Positions 7,237-17,296 of a stretch of 64,000 bases of DNA are shown piece by piece. The stretch's first letter is position 1. Every line of letters begins with the position of its first letter. Source of the stretch: Spirochaetales bacterium (GTDB taxonomy: Bacteria; Spirochaetota; Spirochaetia; Treponematales; Treponemataceae); the NCBI GenBank assembly GCA_029098225.1, contig JAQXNX010000004.1:1-64000 (forward strand), read 5' to 3'. The position numbers and the translations under genes are program-made. Below the pieces are notes generated by a model that saw only the letters and a list, made by a program, of their open reading frames with translations, searched no databases and had not been told where the DNA came from.

Positions 7237-9822
7237 TTACTCATCCTTATAAAAATCAGGCTTGGACTCGTGTATTTTCTTGAGCTCTTTGATTACCTGC
7301 TTTATGTCAATTGGCTTTGCAATGTGGCCGTTCATTCCGGCTTCAAGACATTCTGCCACGTTTTCGGAAAAGGCGTCGGCTGTCATTGCAATAATCGGGA
7401 TTCCGGCAGCATAAGGATTTTCAAGCAGGCGGATCTGGCGGGTTGCATCCAGACCGTTCAGCTGAGGCATCTGAATATCCATAAATACAACATCATACTG
7501 GGCAGGCCCTATGTCGCGGAGCTTTTCTACGGCAACCTTTCCGTTTTCGGCACGGTCGCTGTTAATGCCGTACATCTCAAGCAAGGTATGAATTATTTCC
7601 CAGTTTACGTCCATGTCTTCTGCAACAAGTACATTCATTCCTGCAAGTTCTGAATTATTTTCCTCCTGGTCAGCTGCATCTTTTTCTATTCCAAGAACCT
7701 CAGAAATCTTTTTGTAGAGGGAAGAACGGAAGAGGGGCTTGCTTATAAAGCCGCTCACACCGGCATTTCTTGCATCATCTTCAATTTGAGTCCAGTCGTA
7801 GGCAGAAACAAGAAGAATGGGTATGTCTTTTCCTGCAATTTCGTGAATTTTTCTTGTGAGCTCAAGGCCGGAAATTCCCGGCATTTTCCAGTCTAGAATG
7901 ATTACATCATAAAGCCTGCCTTTGTCTTTTTTTTCACTTATTTTGGCAAGGGCTGTATTTCCAGAATCTGCAAGCTCTGCCTTTGTTCCAAGTGCTGTAA
8001 GGGTATCGCTGGCAGTTTCAAGCAGGACTTGGTCATCATCAACTACAAGAACGTCGAGAGGCGGCAGGTTCATTTCTTCTTCTGTTCTGTCGCTTATGCT
8101 TAATTCGAGAATTACAGTAAATGTCGTTCCTTTACCTTCCGAACTCTGACATTCAATTGTACCGCCCATTAGGTCTACCATTCTTTTTGTGATGGCAAGG
8201 CCCAGTCCTGTTCCCTGAATTTTATTAATGCGGCTGTCGGTCTGGCGGGTAAAAGGCGAATACATTTCCTTCATATATTCTGCTGACATTCCCATTCCTG
8301 TATCTTCCACCTTATAGAAAAGCTTTATAAAACCTGGCCTTTGGCTTTCCTCTTCCCACATATCTACATAAACGCTGTTTCCTTCGGGCGTATACTTGAG
8401 GGCATTGGAAAGAATGTTGATGAAAATCTGATTGATTCTAAGCTGGTCGGCATAAAGGTACTCATGCTTAATGTTTTTACAGCGGAAGCGGAAATCTATG
8501 TTTTTCTCGCGAACCATTGTCTGGGAAAGATTTACAAGATTTTCTGCTGAATCGACAATTGAAAATGTTACAGGCGAAAGATTCAGCTTGCCGCTTTCAA
8601 CCTTAGATATGTCAAGAATATCATTGATAAGGGTTAAAAGATGATTGCTGGCAAGGCGGATTTTCTTGAGGTTGTCTGTAACGGAAAATGGATCCCTTGC
8701 GTTTTTTTCTGCAATCGTCGTAAGGCCGATAATTGCATTCATAGGAGTACGGATATCGTGAGACATTGTAGAAAGGAAGTCTGTCTTGGCCTTGTTTGCA
8801 GATTCCGCTGCGGCCGCCGCAATTGTAAGCTTGACATTGAACCTCATAAAGACAATCAAATCAATTATCAGAAGCAGAAGCAGCCCGAAAGCAATTACGC
8901 TGATTAGAATCCAGTCTATCTCATTTTCTTCAAAATATTTTGTAGGTATATAAGAGATGATTGACCAGTCTGACGCAGAATTTACAGGCACGTGAACAAT
9001 AAGACAGTCTTCTCCTTTTGAATTTTTCATTTTAAAGCTTCCGACTGTATGAACCCTGCTTTTTAACTCTTCAATCCTGCTGAAATCTGCTGAGTTATAG
9101 GATTTATAAAACTCAAAAAAGTTGGAGTTTTTAAATGACTTTCCTTTTATGATATAGTTGCCGTCAGAATCAATCATGGATATCTGTGCATTTTCAAAGC
9201 GTTCTGTAGGAAAAGACCATTTTCCGGAAATATTTTCAAGGGGAACAACCCTCATCAAAAGGGCTTTTTTTAAGGAGCCGGCGGAATCTGTAAGATTAAC
9301 TACATCACAGAAGGCAATGGATTGAACTCCATTCATAGGATTTGTATAAGAGCGGGTAACGTGCACAGCATCAAAATTATCTGTATACAAATATGTGCGG
9401 TGCTCCGGCTGCAGCTCTGAACTTATATTTTTCAGGGAAGAAAGAATATCTATATTCTGATAGGAAACAGTATTGTCGCCCGGGTTGTCGGCTCTGGCTC
9501 TGTTGGAAAGACCTGTAAGGCTGTCCAGAAAAATTACATGGGCCGAATTTGTTTTTACTACCTGAACCTGCGTTAAGTAGTCAATAGCTTCATTCATGGT
9601 AAGCCGGTTTGGGCTGATGTATCTTGCCCAGGAATTACAAAGTCGCTGCTCACCTTCAAGATAATAAGTCGTTACCCGCTCAAGCCCAATGCTCATGTTT
9701 ACAAAATTTTCGGTATTTGCCGCAGACTGAATTTTTCCCTGCTGCCTTACATAAAGGGAAACAAAAACCATTATAAAGAAAATAATCAGGATATTTGCTA
9801 TGAATATTGGAACTTTTCTCAT
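7237..9822 (-). CDS. Hybrid sensor histidine kinase with two receiver domains
   Basis: An 861-residue membrane sensor. An N-terminal membrane segment (residues 6-24) and a second near residues 305-327 enclose a periplasmic sensor domain of about 280 residues that looks like a Cache domain. Then come HisKA with the phospho-accepting His355 in MSHDIRTPMN, an HATPase domain (GTGLGLAITKRMV), receiver 1 with Asp644 (ILDWKMPG) and receiver 2 with Asp782 (FMDIQMPQLN). It has no Hpt domain of its own; the separate Hpt protein encoded just upstream is the obvious relay partner. The phosphorelay could end at the receiver domain of the phosphodiesterase encoded first in the same run. Confidence 0.9.
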   Translation of the reverse strand: MRKVPIFIANILIIFFIMVFVSLYVRQQGKIQSAANTENFVNMSIGLERVTTYYLEGEQRLCNSWARYISPNRLTMNEAIDYLTQVQVVKTNSAHVIFLDSLTGLSNRARADNPGDNTVSYQNIDILSSLKNISSELQPEHRTYLYTDNFDAVHVTRSYTNPMNGVQSIAFCDVVNLTDSAGSLKKALLMRVVPLENISGKWSFPTERFENAQISMIDSDGNYIIKGKSFKNSNFFEFYKSYNSADFSRIEELKSRVHTVGSFKMKNSKGEDCLIVHVPVNSASDWSIISYIPTKYFEENEIDWILISVIAFGLLLLLIIDLIVFMRFNVKLTIAAAAAESANKAKTDFLSTMSHDIRTPMNAIIGLTTIAEKNARDPFSVTDNLKKIRLASNHLLTLINDILDISKVESGKLNLSPVTFSIVDSAENLVNLSQTMVREKNIDFRFRCKNIKHEYLYADQLRINQIFINILSNALKYTPEGNSVYVDMWEEESQRPGFIKLFYKVEDTGMGMSAEYMKEMYSPFTRQTDSRINKIQGTGLGLAITKRMVDLMGGTIECQSSEGKGTTFTVILELSISDRTEEEMNLPPLDVLVVDDDQVLLETASDTLTALGTKAELADSGNTALAKISEKKDKGRLYDVIILDWKMPGISGLELTRKIHEIAGKDIPILLVSAYDWTQIEDDARNAGVSGFISKPLFRSSLYKKISEVLGIEKDAADQEENNSELAGMNVLVAEDMDVNWEIIHTLLEMYGINSDRAENGKVAVEKLRDIGPAQYDVVFMDIQMPQLNGLDATRQIRLLENPYAAGIPIIAMTADAFSENVAECLEAGMNGHIAKPIDIKQVIKELKKIHESKPDFYKDE

Positions 9823-9849
9823 TATAACTCCAGCATGAAAGATTACCCC

Positions 9850-10185
9850 TTACAGGGCGAGAAGCTTTTCCTGCATCGTCATAATCTGACTGTAAAGACC
9901 TGTGCAGTCTATATCGGTTTTGGAGCGAAGCATTTCTGTAAGCTGGCAGATTAAATCATAAAGAGGAGTAAGGCTAAGGTTTCCTATTACGCCTTTTAGG
10001 GAGTGGCAGAGTTCAAAGGCCCTGTCAAAATCCTTTGCTTTCAGGGCAGGCCCCAGCAGCTGAAAATTCTGATCTGTCAGGCCCATGTTTACCATTTTAA
10101 GGTAAAAGTCTTCCTTGTTCAGGCAGCGGGACAGTCCTTCCTCTACATTTGCTCCGGCATCTTTAAGGGATTCTACAGTCATCAT
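9850..10185 (-). CDS. Hpt-domain phosphotransfer protein
   Basis: This 111-residue protein is a single histidine phosphotransfer domain with the motif CHSLKGVIGNL, in which the histidine accepts phosphate. Its start overlaps the stop of the upstream phosphodiesterase gene by four bases (translational coupling), and the hybrid kinase gene follows after 27 bases. It probably carries phosphate between the kinase and receiver domains. No DNA-binding or other output domain is present. Confidence 0.87.
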   Translation of the reverse strand: MMTVESLKDAGANVEEGLSRCLNKEDFYLKMVNMGLTDQNFQLLGPALKAKDFDRAFELCHSLKGVIGNLSLTPLYDLICQLTEMLRSKTDIDCTGLYSQIMTMQEKLLAL

Positions 10186-11864
10186 TTTGACTCTCCCTTA
10201 TCATTGCCGGCATATTTTGAAAAATCCTCCGGCGGAAGCGGCTTAGAAAAATAATAGCCCTGAATTATGTCGCAGCCGGCTTCCTTCAAAAGCCTGCATT
10301 CTTCCTCAGTTTCTACGCCTTCTGCAATTACAGGAACTCCAAGAGTCTGGGCAATTTTCAATACCAGATTTACCAGCTCCATTTCCTTATTGCCCGGCTG
10401 GATATTTCGGATAAAGGCCTTGTCCATTTTGAGGGCATCAATCGGCATGGATGTGAGCATGTTAAGGGAAGAGTAGCCAGAACCAAAATCATCCATTTCT
10501 ATTTTGTGGCCAAGGGAGCGGAGCTTTTCTACAACCTCAATAATGTGCTTTGAATCTTCTGTGTAGGCAGACTCCGTAATTTCCAGCATGTAATCTTTTG
10601 CTTCCAGTCCGTTTTCCTTTACAATCTTTGTGATAAAGTCGGTCATGTCGGGAGCGGCTATGTCTACGCGGGAAACATTTACGGAAACAGGAATGGTCAT
10701 TCCAAGCTCTTTTTTCCAGAGGGCAATCTGCTTTGCGGCTTCTTCCCAGACGTAGCGGTCAAGCTTGGTAACAAGTCCGTTTTCTTCAAAAAGAGGAATA
10801 AAAAGGTCCGGGCGCACAAAGCCAAGCTCCGGGTGAATCCAGCGGACAAGGGCTTCGGCAGAACAGAGTTTTGGAGTGTCACCTGTGATGTTGAACTTTG
10901 GCTGATACTGAACCTTAAACTGCTTGTTCTCAATTGCGGCTTCAAAATCTTCCAGCAGGTGGGCGTTGAAAACTTCGCGCTCTGCCATCTGATTGTCATA
11001 AATGCAGATTTCTTCTCCGGCCTTATTGCGGATAGAATTGCAGGCCTGAATGGCATGATCAAAGCGGAGCAGGAGCGGAAGTGACTTATCCGCATCCGTA
11101 TAAACTCCAAGGCGCAGTCTTGTCTCCGAAGCCTTGAGCAGGGAAGAAAGCTTTTCGTTTATTTTTTCAATAAAGATTTTATAGTCATCAATATGAGGAA
11201 TATAGGCAAAGAAGGTGTCTGCATCCTTGCGGCCTGCAATACCGCCGGTCTTTAAAAGCGTACTGCGGATTCCGTCTGCCATTGCCGAAAGTATCTGGTC
11301 TCCAAACATACGTCCTTTCAGCTCATTCAAAAGATGAAAACGGGTAAAGTTAATTACTATTGCATCCATTTTCTGCAAGGGATAACGCTGGTCAAACTGG
11401 GAAGCGTATTCAAAGAAAAAATCCTGGCTGTAAAGCAGGGTAAGCTTATCAAACTCCGTAGCATGAATGATTTTTGCATTCTCAAAAAGCTCAATGGAAT
11501 GACGTACCCGGGCAAGAATAACCTCCGGCCTGTCATAAGGCTTTGTAAGGAAGTCTGCAGCCCCAAGTTTAAGGCTTTCTATTTCACTTGATTTTTCAGA
11601 AGTCAGAACAATTACAGGAATATCTGTAATAATTCCTTCATCGTTCATTGTCTTCAGAACCTGGTTTCCATCCACAACAGGCATAAGCAAATCCAGTAAG
11701 ACAAGAGAAATTGAATTACCTTCTGAATGAATTATATCTAATGCTGCTTTTCCGTTTTCAGCATAAATTACTTTGTACTCAGTCTGAATTATATTTCCAA
11801 GAATCTCTCGGTTAATAGCTTCATCATCAACAATTAGAATTGTTCTCTCAAATAAATCTTCCAT
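10182..11864 (-). CDS. Response regulator with degenerate GGDEF and EAL domains (c-di-GMP phosphodiesterase)
   Basis: 560 residues from the start MEDLFERTILIVDDE. The receiver domain (about residues 5-125) has Asp58 in LLDLLMP. A GGDEF-like domain follows, whose signature is replaced by GRKDADTF and is therefore probably inactive as a cyclase. The EAL domain (about 300-555) keeps EALVRW, the ELTESAYTED-like region and DDFGSGYSSL, so c-di-GMP hydrolysis is likely. The frame runs upstream to 11957, but a TATAAT box at 11872-11877 lies seven bases before the ATG at 11864 and fits the domain start. It heads a run with Hpt, kinase and lipoprotein genes, and is divergent from a lipoprotein-cyclase operon. 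Confidence 0.88.
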   Translation of the reverse strand: MEDLFERTILIVDDEAINREILGNIIQTEYKVIYAENGKAALDIIHSEGNSISLVLLDLLMPVVDGNQVLKTMNDEGIITDIPVIVLTSEKSSEIESLKLGAADFLTKPYDRPEVILARVRHSIELFENAKIIHATEFDKLTLLYSQDFFFEYASQFDQRYPLQKMDAIVINFTRFHLLNELKGRMFGDQILSAMADGIRSTLLKTGGIAGRKDADTFFAYIPHIDDYKIFIEKINEKLSSLLKASETRLRLGVYTDADKSLPLLLRFDHAIQACNSIRNKAGEEICIYDNQMAEREVFNAHLLEDFEAAIENKQFKVQYQPKFNITGDTPKLCSAEALVRWIHPELGFVRPDLFIPLFEENGLVTKLDRYVWEEAAKQIALWKKELGMTIPVSVNVSRVDIAAPDMTDFITKIVKENGLEAKDYMLEITESAYTEDSKHIIEVVEKLRSLGHKIEMDDFGSGYSSLNMLTSMPIDALKMDKAFIRNIQPGNKEMELVNLVLKIAQTLGVPVIAEGVETEEECRLLKEAGCDIIQGYYFSKPLPPEDFSKYAGNDKGESK

Positions 11865-11982
11865 GTAAAATATTATATATCGATTTAGAGCAGTTAGCGA
11901 TATTTTTTTTTCTTTTATTTCTACTTGTTTTTTCCTGTTTTTAGATTTAAAATACATGCATTAATTAACTGGAGTTCAAGAC

Positions 11983-13104
11983 ATGAGAAAGACTTTCTTT
12001 TATTTTCTCAGCTTGACCATCCTTGCCTTAGTGCTTGTTACGTCAGGCTGTTCAGCTAAAGCATTAAAAAATAGTAATTATAAAAATAATAAAGACAATT
12101 TAGTTTCTCAAAATCAGAATCAGTTGCCGAATGCTTCTGTAGATTCAAATTTAATTAAGAAAAAAAATCTTGATACTTATAACCCGCAGAAGAGAGAATA
12201 TAATTTTTATTTTACTTATAAAATCGTACATGCCTGGTGGGATGCTGTAGCTCTTGGAATGGAAGATGCCGTTCGCCAGTATGAGGAAAAGGGAATTCAT
12301 ATTACTTTTGATTACCGCGCTCCGGAAGCAATGTCTGCCTATGATCAGGTTCAGCGCATTAAAAAAGCAGCAGCCTTAAATGAATACGATGTAATCGGCG
12401 TTGATGTTGCAGATATTGATATTGTTACTCCTGTTATAAATCAGATTATTGCAGACGGACATAAAGTTATGACTTTTTCCAGTTCAGATTCAGGAAAAGA
12501 AAACGGCTGTAATAGAATTGCTTACGTAGGAAATACCCATAACTATAAGGACGGTCAGGATCTTGCAGAAGCTCTTTGTTCTTATTTGAAATATAATGGC
12601 CAGGTTGCAATGCTTGTTGGAAATGTTGGTGCTCCCTGTCATGAAGAGCGTGCAAGCGGAGCAAAAACTGTTTTTAATAAATATGAAGGAATAAATCTTA
12701 TTGATGTAAAATATGACGAAGACAGCGACATAAATGCTTATAATTATACAAAAGAGTTTCTTGAAAAATATCCGGATCTGGACGGAATTATCTGCTGTAA
12801 TATGAGTAATCCGGTTGGTGCAGGACGCGCTGTTGAAGAAGCAGGAAAAGCCGGAAAAGTAATTATAGTTGGAATGGACCATGATGAGCGGGCAATAAAA
12901 TATCTTCGCGATGGAATTATCTATGCCCTTGCCATTCAGGACTGCTATTCTATTGGTTTTGATACAATTACAACTGCAGTAAAAATTGCAGATGGTATAA
13001 GCCCCGGAAGTTTATATCCCGAAAAAACAGAAGAAATAACTAAAATCTTTTATCAAAATGATGCAGTGGGTCTGCTTCACTCGCTTTATGGTGTAATGGA
13101 GTAG
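11983..13104 (+). CDS. Periplasmic-binding-protein-like sugar-binding lipoprotein
   Basis: 373 residues. The signal ends in the lipobox VTSGC (Cys23). Residues about 55-370 form a type 1 periplasmic binding protein of the ribose/galactose-binding family: AWWDAVALGMEDAVRQY, EYDVIGVDVAD, and VIIVGMDHDERA in the second lobe. No ABC transporter genes are adjacent. The next gene, 11 bases downstream, encodes a membrane diguanylate cyclase, so ligand binding may control the cyclase. That role is inference from context. The Shine-Dalgarno is TGGAG about nine bases before the ATG. Confidence 0.82.
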   Translation: MRKTFFYFLSLTILALVLVTSGCSAKALKNSNYKNNKDNLVSQNQNQLPNASVDSNLIKKKNLDTYNPQKREYNFYFTYKIVHAWWDAVALGMEDAVRQYEEKGIHITFDYRAPEAMSAYDQVQRIKKAAALNEYDVIGVDVADIDIVTPVINQIIADGHKVMTFSSSDSGKENGCNRIAYVGNTHNYKDGQDLAEALCSYLKYNGQVAMLVGNVGAPCHEERASGAKTVFNKYEGINLIDVKYDEDSDINAYNYTKEFLEKYPDLDGIICCNMSNPVGAGRAVEEAGKAGKVIIVGMDHDERAIKYLRDGIIYALAIQDCYSIGFDTITTAVKIADGISPGSLYPEKTEEITKIFYQNDAVGLLHSLYGVME

Positions 13105-13115
13105 GAGGGGCTGCA

Positions 13116-15449
13116 ATGAGTAAACTTGCAAAACGTATTTTTCATTTATTTATAGCCTCAAGCATGGTAATTTTGATAATCCTTTTACTGGTTATGTCAT
13201 TAAGAACTGCAGATACTACACAGGAAGTTACAGATAAAGCTATTGATAAGATTAGTCATTTTTATATTGAAGAAATTGCAAAAAACAGAGCTTCGCTTAT
13301 TTCTAATGAACTTGATAAAAAATATAATTATGTAAATAACGCTCTTGATGTTATTTCGCAAAAAGATCTTGAGTCTCCAAAAGCTCTAAGAAATTATCTT
13401 GGTAATATGCGAAAGCTTTATAACATGGATACCTTTGCACTTGTTGATGAAAATGGACTTGTTTATACTTCACACTCAACCTGCTCAGGAAAGACACGAT
13501 ATCCCTTCCTTGCAGAAAAAATTACAAAACCAATTTATTCAACTGTTTTAAATTATGGCGGCGAGAAACAGCTTTTTCTTGCTGTTCCTGTTACCGGAGT
13601 TTATTTTAATAATTCAAAAATCACAGCCTGCTTTGTAGAGATTAATATTAATCAGATGATGCGGTCTTTGGCCTATCGTTATGATAATATGGAAACCTAT
13701 GTTAATCTTTATTACAAAAACGGAGAAAGTCTTACTAATACTGCATTTGGAAATATTCCTTCTGGTCTGAATATTCTTTCTGTAATTTCTGCAGGCGACA
13801 ATGATTCAAAGATATTTAAGAAAATTAAAAATGATTTTGAATCAGGCGTTGCTGGTCTTGCAGAGGTTTATTATTCAGGTGAAGAAGCTCACCTTTATTA
13901 TATTCCTGTTCAAAACACCGGCTGGATTCTTACAATACTTGTTTATGAAACCGCAATCGATGAACAGGTTAGCACAAATATTGAATCTCTCATGAAGCAA
14001 ACAAGAATTCATGTGTCTTTTATTTTTGCTTTACTTTTTTTCTTATCAATATGTTTAATTCTTATTATTCGAAATGCTTCTCATTTTAAGCTACAGCAGG
14101 AAAAAATTATCAGTCAAAGAACTCGGCAGGCATACGAAAAACTGAACAAAGAAACAAACGCCATGCAGATTATTCACTCGGTTCTTAATTCTGGTCCTTG
14201 GAGAATTGAGTTTGATGAAAATGGTCAGATTCAAAGATGTGACTGGTCAAATACCTTCCGTAAACTGCTCGGTTTTTATTCCGAAACAGAGTTTCCAAAT
14301 ACACTGGAATCCTGGTCAGAACGACTCCACAGAAACGATAAGGATGCTGTCTTAAAAGCCTTCTGGGATACTGTTAATGATAGCAGCGGTAATACAGTTT
14401 ATGATGTCGAATACCGGCTCTTAACAAAGGACAGTGGCTTTAAATGGTATCATGCAGCGGGAAATATTATTCGCAGTGCTGAAGGGTTACCTCAAACTTT
14501 CGTTGGACTCTTTACCGATATTGATGAAAACAAAAGAAACGAAATAAATCTTATGGAACAGTTCAATATCGTAAATGCGCTCAGCCGTGATTATGCAAAC
14601 ATCTTGAGCATTAATATTACAACAAGAACTATTAAACCAATAAAGCTTGGTGGATTTGTTCCAGAATCTTTTAAGGAAAACTATTCTAAAGATGCTTCTT
14701 ATGAAACCTACTTTTCTGAATATATTGAACATCGTGTATATTCAGAAGATAAAGCCTTTATGGCACAGGCAATTGCCCTTGATACAATAGTACAGAAGCT
14801 TAATGAATCTGATGAATATTCTTCAAGCTATCGTATTGACGATAATGGTGAACTTCATTTTTATGAATTTAAATATATGAAGCTTAATTCAGATACAATT
14901 ATTGTCGGTGTTATGAATATCGATAAAATCGTAAATGATGCAAAAGAAAAAGAAAAACTTATTGTACTTTCTGAAACTGACCGTATGACCGGACTTTTGA
15001 ATCGTGTAAGTGGAGAACAAAAGGTTGAGGAAAGTCTTAAAAACGGCAATGGCGGCCTGTTTATTCTTCTTGATGTAGACCATTTCAAGAGCTTTAATGA
15101 TAATTATGGACATGAAGTAGGAGACAAAGTAATTATATGTGTTGCTAATTGTCTTAAGACAGCCTTCCGTGAGAATGATATTGTTTTCCGTTTAGGTGGT
15201 GATGAATTTTCTGCCTATGCTGCTGAGGTTCATGACAAAAAGGTTGCAACAGAAATAATTAACCGGTTTATAGATAATCTTAGAACAATTGTTATTCCGG
15301 AGCTTGGAAAGACTGCAATAACGGCAAGTATCGGAGCTGTAATTCTTCCGCAAGGCGAAAAGGCTGATTTCACAGATAATTATAAACTTATTGATAAAGG
15401 CGTATACGAAAGTAAAAAGATTTCTGGTTCTCATGTAACGTTTAAATAA
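13116..15449 (+). CDS. Membrane diguanylate cyclase with periplasmic sensor and PAS domain
   Basis: 777 residues. Transmembrane segments at about 8-28 and 297-320 enclose a Cache-like periplasmic domain. A PAS domain follows (about 345-470; the stretch YDVEYRLLTKDSGFKWYH is typical of PAS_3). The C-terminal GGDEF domain has an intact RLGGDEF motif at residues 692-698, so c-di-GMP synthesis is likely. It sits behind the binding lipoprotein gene in a two-gene operon that is divergent from the phosphodiesterase operon, giving synthesis and breakdown at one locus. Confidence 0.9.
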   Translation: MSKLAKRIFHLFIASSMVILIILLLVMSLRTADTTQEVTDKAIDKISHFYIEEIAKNRASLISNELDKKYNYVNNALDVISQKDLESPKALRNYLGNMRKLYNMDTFALVDENGLVYTSHSTCSGKTRYPFLAEKITKPIYSTVLNYGGEKQLFLAVPVTGVYFNNSKITACFVEININQMMRSLAYRYDNMETYVNLYYKNGESLTNTAFGNIPSGLNILSVISAGDNDSKIFKKIKNDFESGVAGLAEVYYSGEEAHLYYIPVQNTGWILTILVYETAIDEQVSTNIESLMKQTRIHVSFIFALLFFLSICLILIIRNASHFKLQQEKIISQRTRQAYEKLNKETNAMQIIHSVLNSGPWRIEFDENGQIQRCDWSNTFRKLLGFYSETEFPNTLESWSERLHRNDKDAVLKAFWDTVNDSSGNTVYDVEYRLLTKDSGFKWYHAAGNIIRSAEGLPQTFVGLFTDIDENKRNEINLMEQFNIVNALSRDYANILSINITTRTIKPIKLGGFVPESFKENYSKDASYETYFSEYIEHRVYSEDKAFMAQAIALDTIVQKLNESDEYSSSYRIDDNGELHFYEFKYMKLNSDTIIVGVMNIDKIVNDAKEKEKLIVLSETDRMTGLLNRVSGEQKVEESLKNGNGGLFILLDVDHFKSFNDNYGHEVGDKVIICVANCLKTAFRENDIVFRLGGDEFSAYAAEVHDKKVATEIINRFIDNLRTIVIPELGKTAITASIGAVILPQGEKADFTDNYKLIDKGVYESKKISGSHVTFK

Positions 15450-15470
15450 TCTTACATAAATTATACAATA

Positions 15471-15522
15471 AGAAAACTTTAATAATACTAAAAAAATTTA
15501 TTATATTTTAACTTTTCTATTG
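15471..15522. promoter_or_regulatory. AT-rich inverted repeat shared by both acyl-CoA ligase loci, copy 1
   Basis: A 52-bp element opens with AGAAAACTTTAATAATA and closes with TTTAACTTTTCTATTG. The ends are roughly inverted, with TTTAAT/ATTAAA steps between. A near-identical 53-bp copy lies at 19382-19434, upstream of the XRE-cupin regulator and the second ligase. Conservation at two loci with related enzymes suggests a shared operator or promoter; the XRE-cupin protein is the natural candidate to bind it. This is inference. Confidence 0.55.
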
Positions 15523-15551
15523 AAAAATGATGAGAAATCTTATAAGATTTA

Positions 15552-15620
15552 CCTGTCATTATCGGGTGTAATTCGATAATCTTTTCATTAGATTCCCGTG
15601 AAAGGCATGGGAATGACAGG
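15552..15620 (+). repeat. Two-hairpin palindromic element at an acyl-CoA ligase start
   Basis: Terminal inverted repeats CCTGTCATT (15552-15560) and AATGACAGG (15612-15620) enclose two hairpins: TTATCG facing CGATAA, and ATTCCCGTG facing CATGGGAAT. The layout matches the widespread TGTCATTGTCGGG-type repetitive palindrome in diverged form. The right end runs into the Shine-Dalgarno AGGAG (15618-15622), so pairing of the two ends would hide the ribosome-binding site. A perfect palindrome, AAATCTTATAAGATTT, lies just upstream at 15535-15550. Confidence 0.6.
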
Positions 15621-15627
15621 AGTCTCT

Positions 15628-17274
15628 ATGATTGAATTAACTTTATCACAGCTTTTAAGACAGAAAACCCAGGCTAATCCTGAGCATGAATTCATGGTTT
15701 ACGCAGACCGTGATCTTCGTTTTACTTATGCGCAGTTTGATAAGCGCGTTGATGACCTTGCCTGCGGACTATATGCAATCGGTGTACGTAAAGGCGACAA
15801 TGTTGGTATCTGGGCTACCAATGTTCCGGACTGGCTTACCTATATGTTTGCCTGTGCACGCCTTGGAGCAGTAGGTGTTACAGTAAATACCTCTTATAAA
15901 CTCCACGAGCTTGAATATCTTGTAAAACAGGCTGATTTAACAACCCTTTGTCTTTGTGATGGTATAAAGGATTCAAACTACGTTCAGATGATTAAGGAAC
16001 TTGTTCCAGAGCTTGATGAATACGAGCGCGGCTGCCTTAAATCAAAGCGTTTCCCATGCCTTAAAAATGTCGTTTTTATGGGGCCGGAAAAGTTCCGCGG
16101 ACTTTATTCTACACCTGAATTGCTGCTTCTTGGCCAGCACGTTGATATTGAAATCATTCATAAGATTGAAAGCGAAGTTACTCCTGAAGATGTTGTAAAC
16201 ATGCAGTATACTTCGGGAACAACAGGCTTCCCTAAGGGCGTTATGCTTACAAGCCGCAATATCATTAATGACGGTTTTATTATTGGTGAGCGCATGCGCT
16301 ATACAGAAAATGACAAGCTCTGCCTCCTGGTACCGCTTTTCCACTGTTTTGGAATTGTACTTGGTGTTATGGCAGTTTTGACCCATGGCGGTACCCACGT
16401 TCTTCTCGAAAGCTTTGATCCTCTTGTTGCCCTTGCTTCAATTCAGAAGGAGAAGTGTACTTCGCTTTACGGCGTTCCTACAATGTTCATTGCAGAGCTT
16501 AATCATCCAATGTTCAGCATGTTTGATTTGTCTTCACTCCGTACAGGAATTATGGCCGGTTCCGGAGTACCTGTTGAACTTATGAAAACAGTTATTGAAA
16601 AAATGCATATGCCGGAAATTACTTCTGTTTATGGCCTTACAGAATCAAGCCCTGGAATGACTCAGAGCCACTGGAATGATTCAGTTGAAGTAAAGGCCAC
16701 AACAGTAGGTGACGCTTTTGAAGGAATTGACGTAAAGGTTCTTGATCCTGAAACCGGCAAAGAATGTCCGGTTGGAGTGCAGGGAGAAATGTGCTGTAAG
16801 GGCTGGAACGTAATGAAGGGCTATTACAAAATGCCTGAAGCTACTGCAGAAACAATTGATAAAAACGGCTACCTGCATTCAGGAGACCTTGGAATAAAAG
16901 ACGAAAACGGCAATTACCGCATTACCGGTCGTATAAAGGATATGATTATCCGCGGCGGTGAAAATATTTACCCTCGCGAAATTGAAGAGTTCCTTATTCA
17001 GATGCCGGAAATTAAAGATATTCAGGTTGCTGCTGTTAAGTCTGAACGCTACGGAGAAATTACAGGAGCCTTTATTATCCTTCACGAAGGAAAGACTCTT
17101 ACAGAACAGGATGTAATTGAGTTCTGCCGCGACAAGCTTTCTAAGTTTAAGTGGCCGCAGCTGGTTATGTTCCTGGATGAATTCCCTATGACAGGTTCAG
17201 GAAAAATTCAGAAATTCAAGCTTACAGAAATCGGTACAAAATACCGCAGAGAAGTGTTGAAAGTTGAAGATTAA
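15628..17274 (+). CDS. AMP-forming acyl-CoA ligase
   Basis: 548 residues of the ANL superfamily. The ATP motif [13 protein letters not shown] lies at about 192-204, the adenylate motif [11 protein letters not shown] in the middle, the hinge [19 protein letters not shown] and [17 protein letters not shown] follow, and the catalytic lysine is in [11 protein letters not shown] near the C-terminus. It is closest to medium/long-chain fatty acyl-CoA synthetases (FadD-like); chain length is not predicted. Upstream in-frame GTG/ATG codons exist from 15598, but AGGAG at 15618-15622 selects the ATG at 15628. Confidence 0.88.
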   Translation: MIELTLSQLLRQKTQANPEHEFMVYADRDLRFTYAQFDKRVDDLACGLYAIGVRKGDNVGIWATNVPDWLTYMFACARLGAVGVTVNTSYKLHELEYLVKQADLTTLCLCDGIKDSNYVQMIKELVPELDEYERGCLKSKRFPCLKNVVFMGPEKFRGLYSTPELLLLGQHVDIEIIHKIESEVTPEDVVNMQYTSGTTGFPKGVMLTSRNIINDGFIIGERMRYTENDKLCLLVPLFHCFGIVLGVMAVLTHGGTHVLLESFDPLVALASIQKEKCTSLYGVPTMFIAELNHPMFSMFDLSSLRTGIMAGSGVPVELMKTVIEKMHMPEITSVYGLTESSPGMTQSHWNDSVEVKATTVGDAFEGIDVKVLDPETGKECPVGVQGEMCCKGWNVMKGYYKMPEATAETIDKNGYLHSGDLGIKDENGNYRITGRIKDMIIRGGENIYPREIEEFLIQMPEIKDIQVAAVKSERYGEITGAFIILHEGKTLTEQDVIEFCRDKLSKFKWPQLVMFLDEFPMTGSGKIQKFKLTEIGTKYRREVLKVED

Positions 17275-17296
17275 TGAGTTAAAATATATGTAATAT

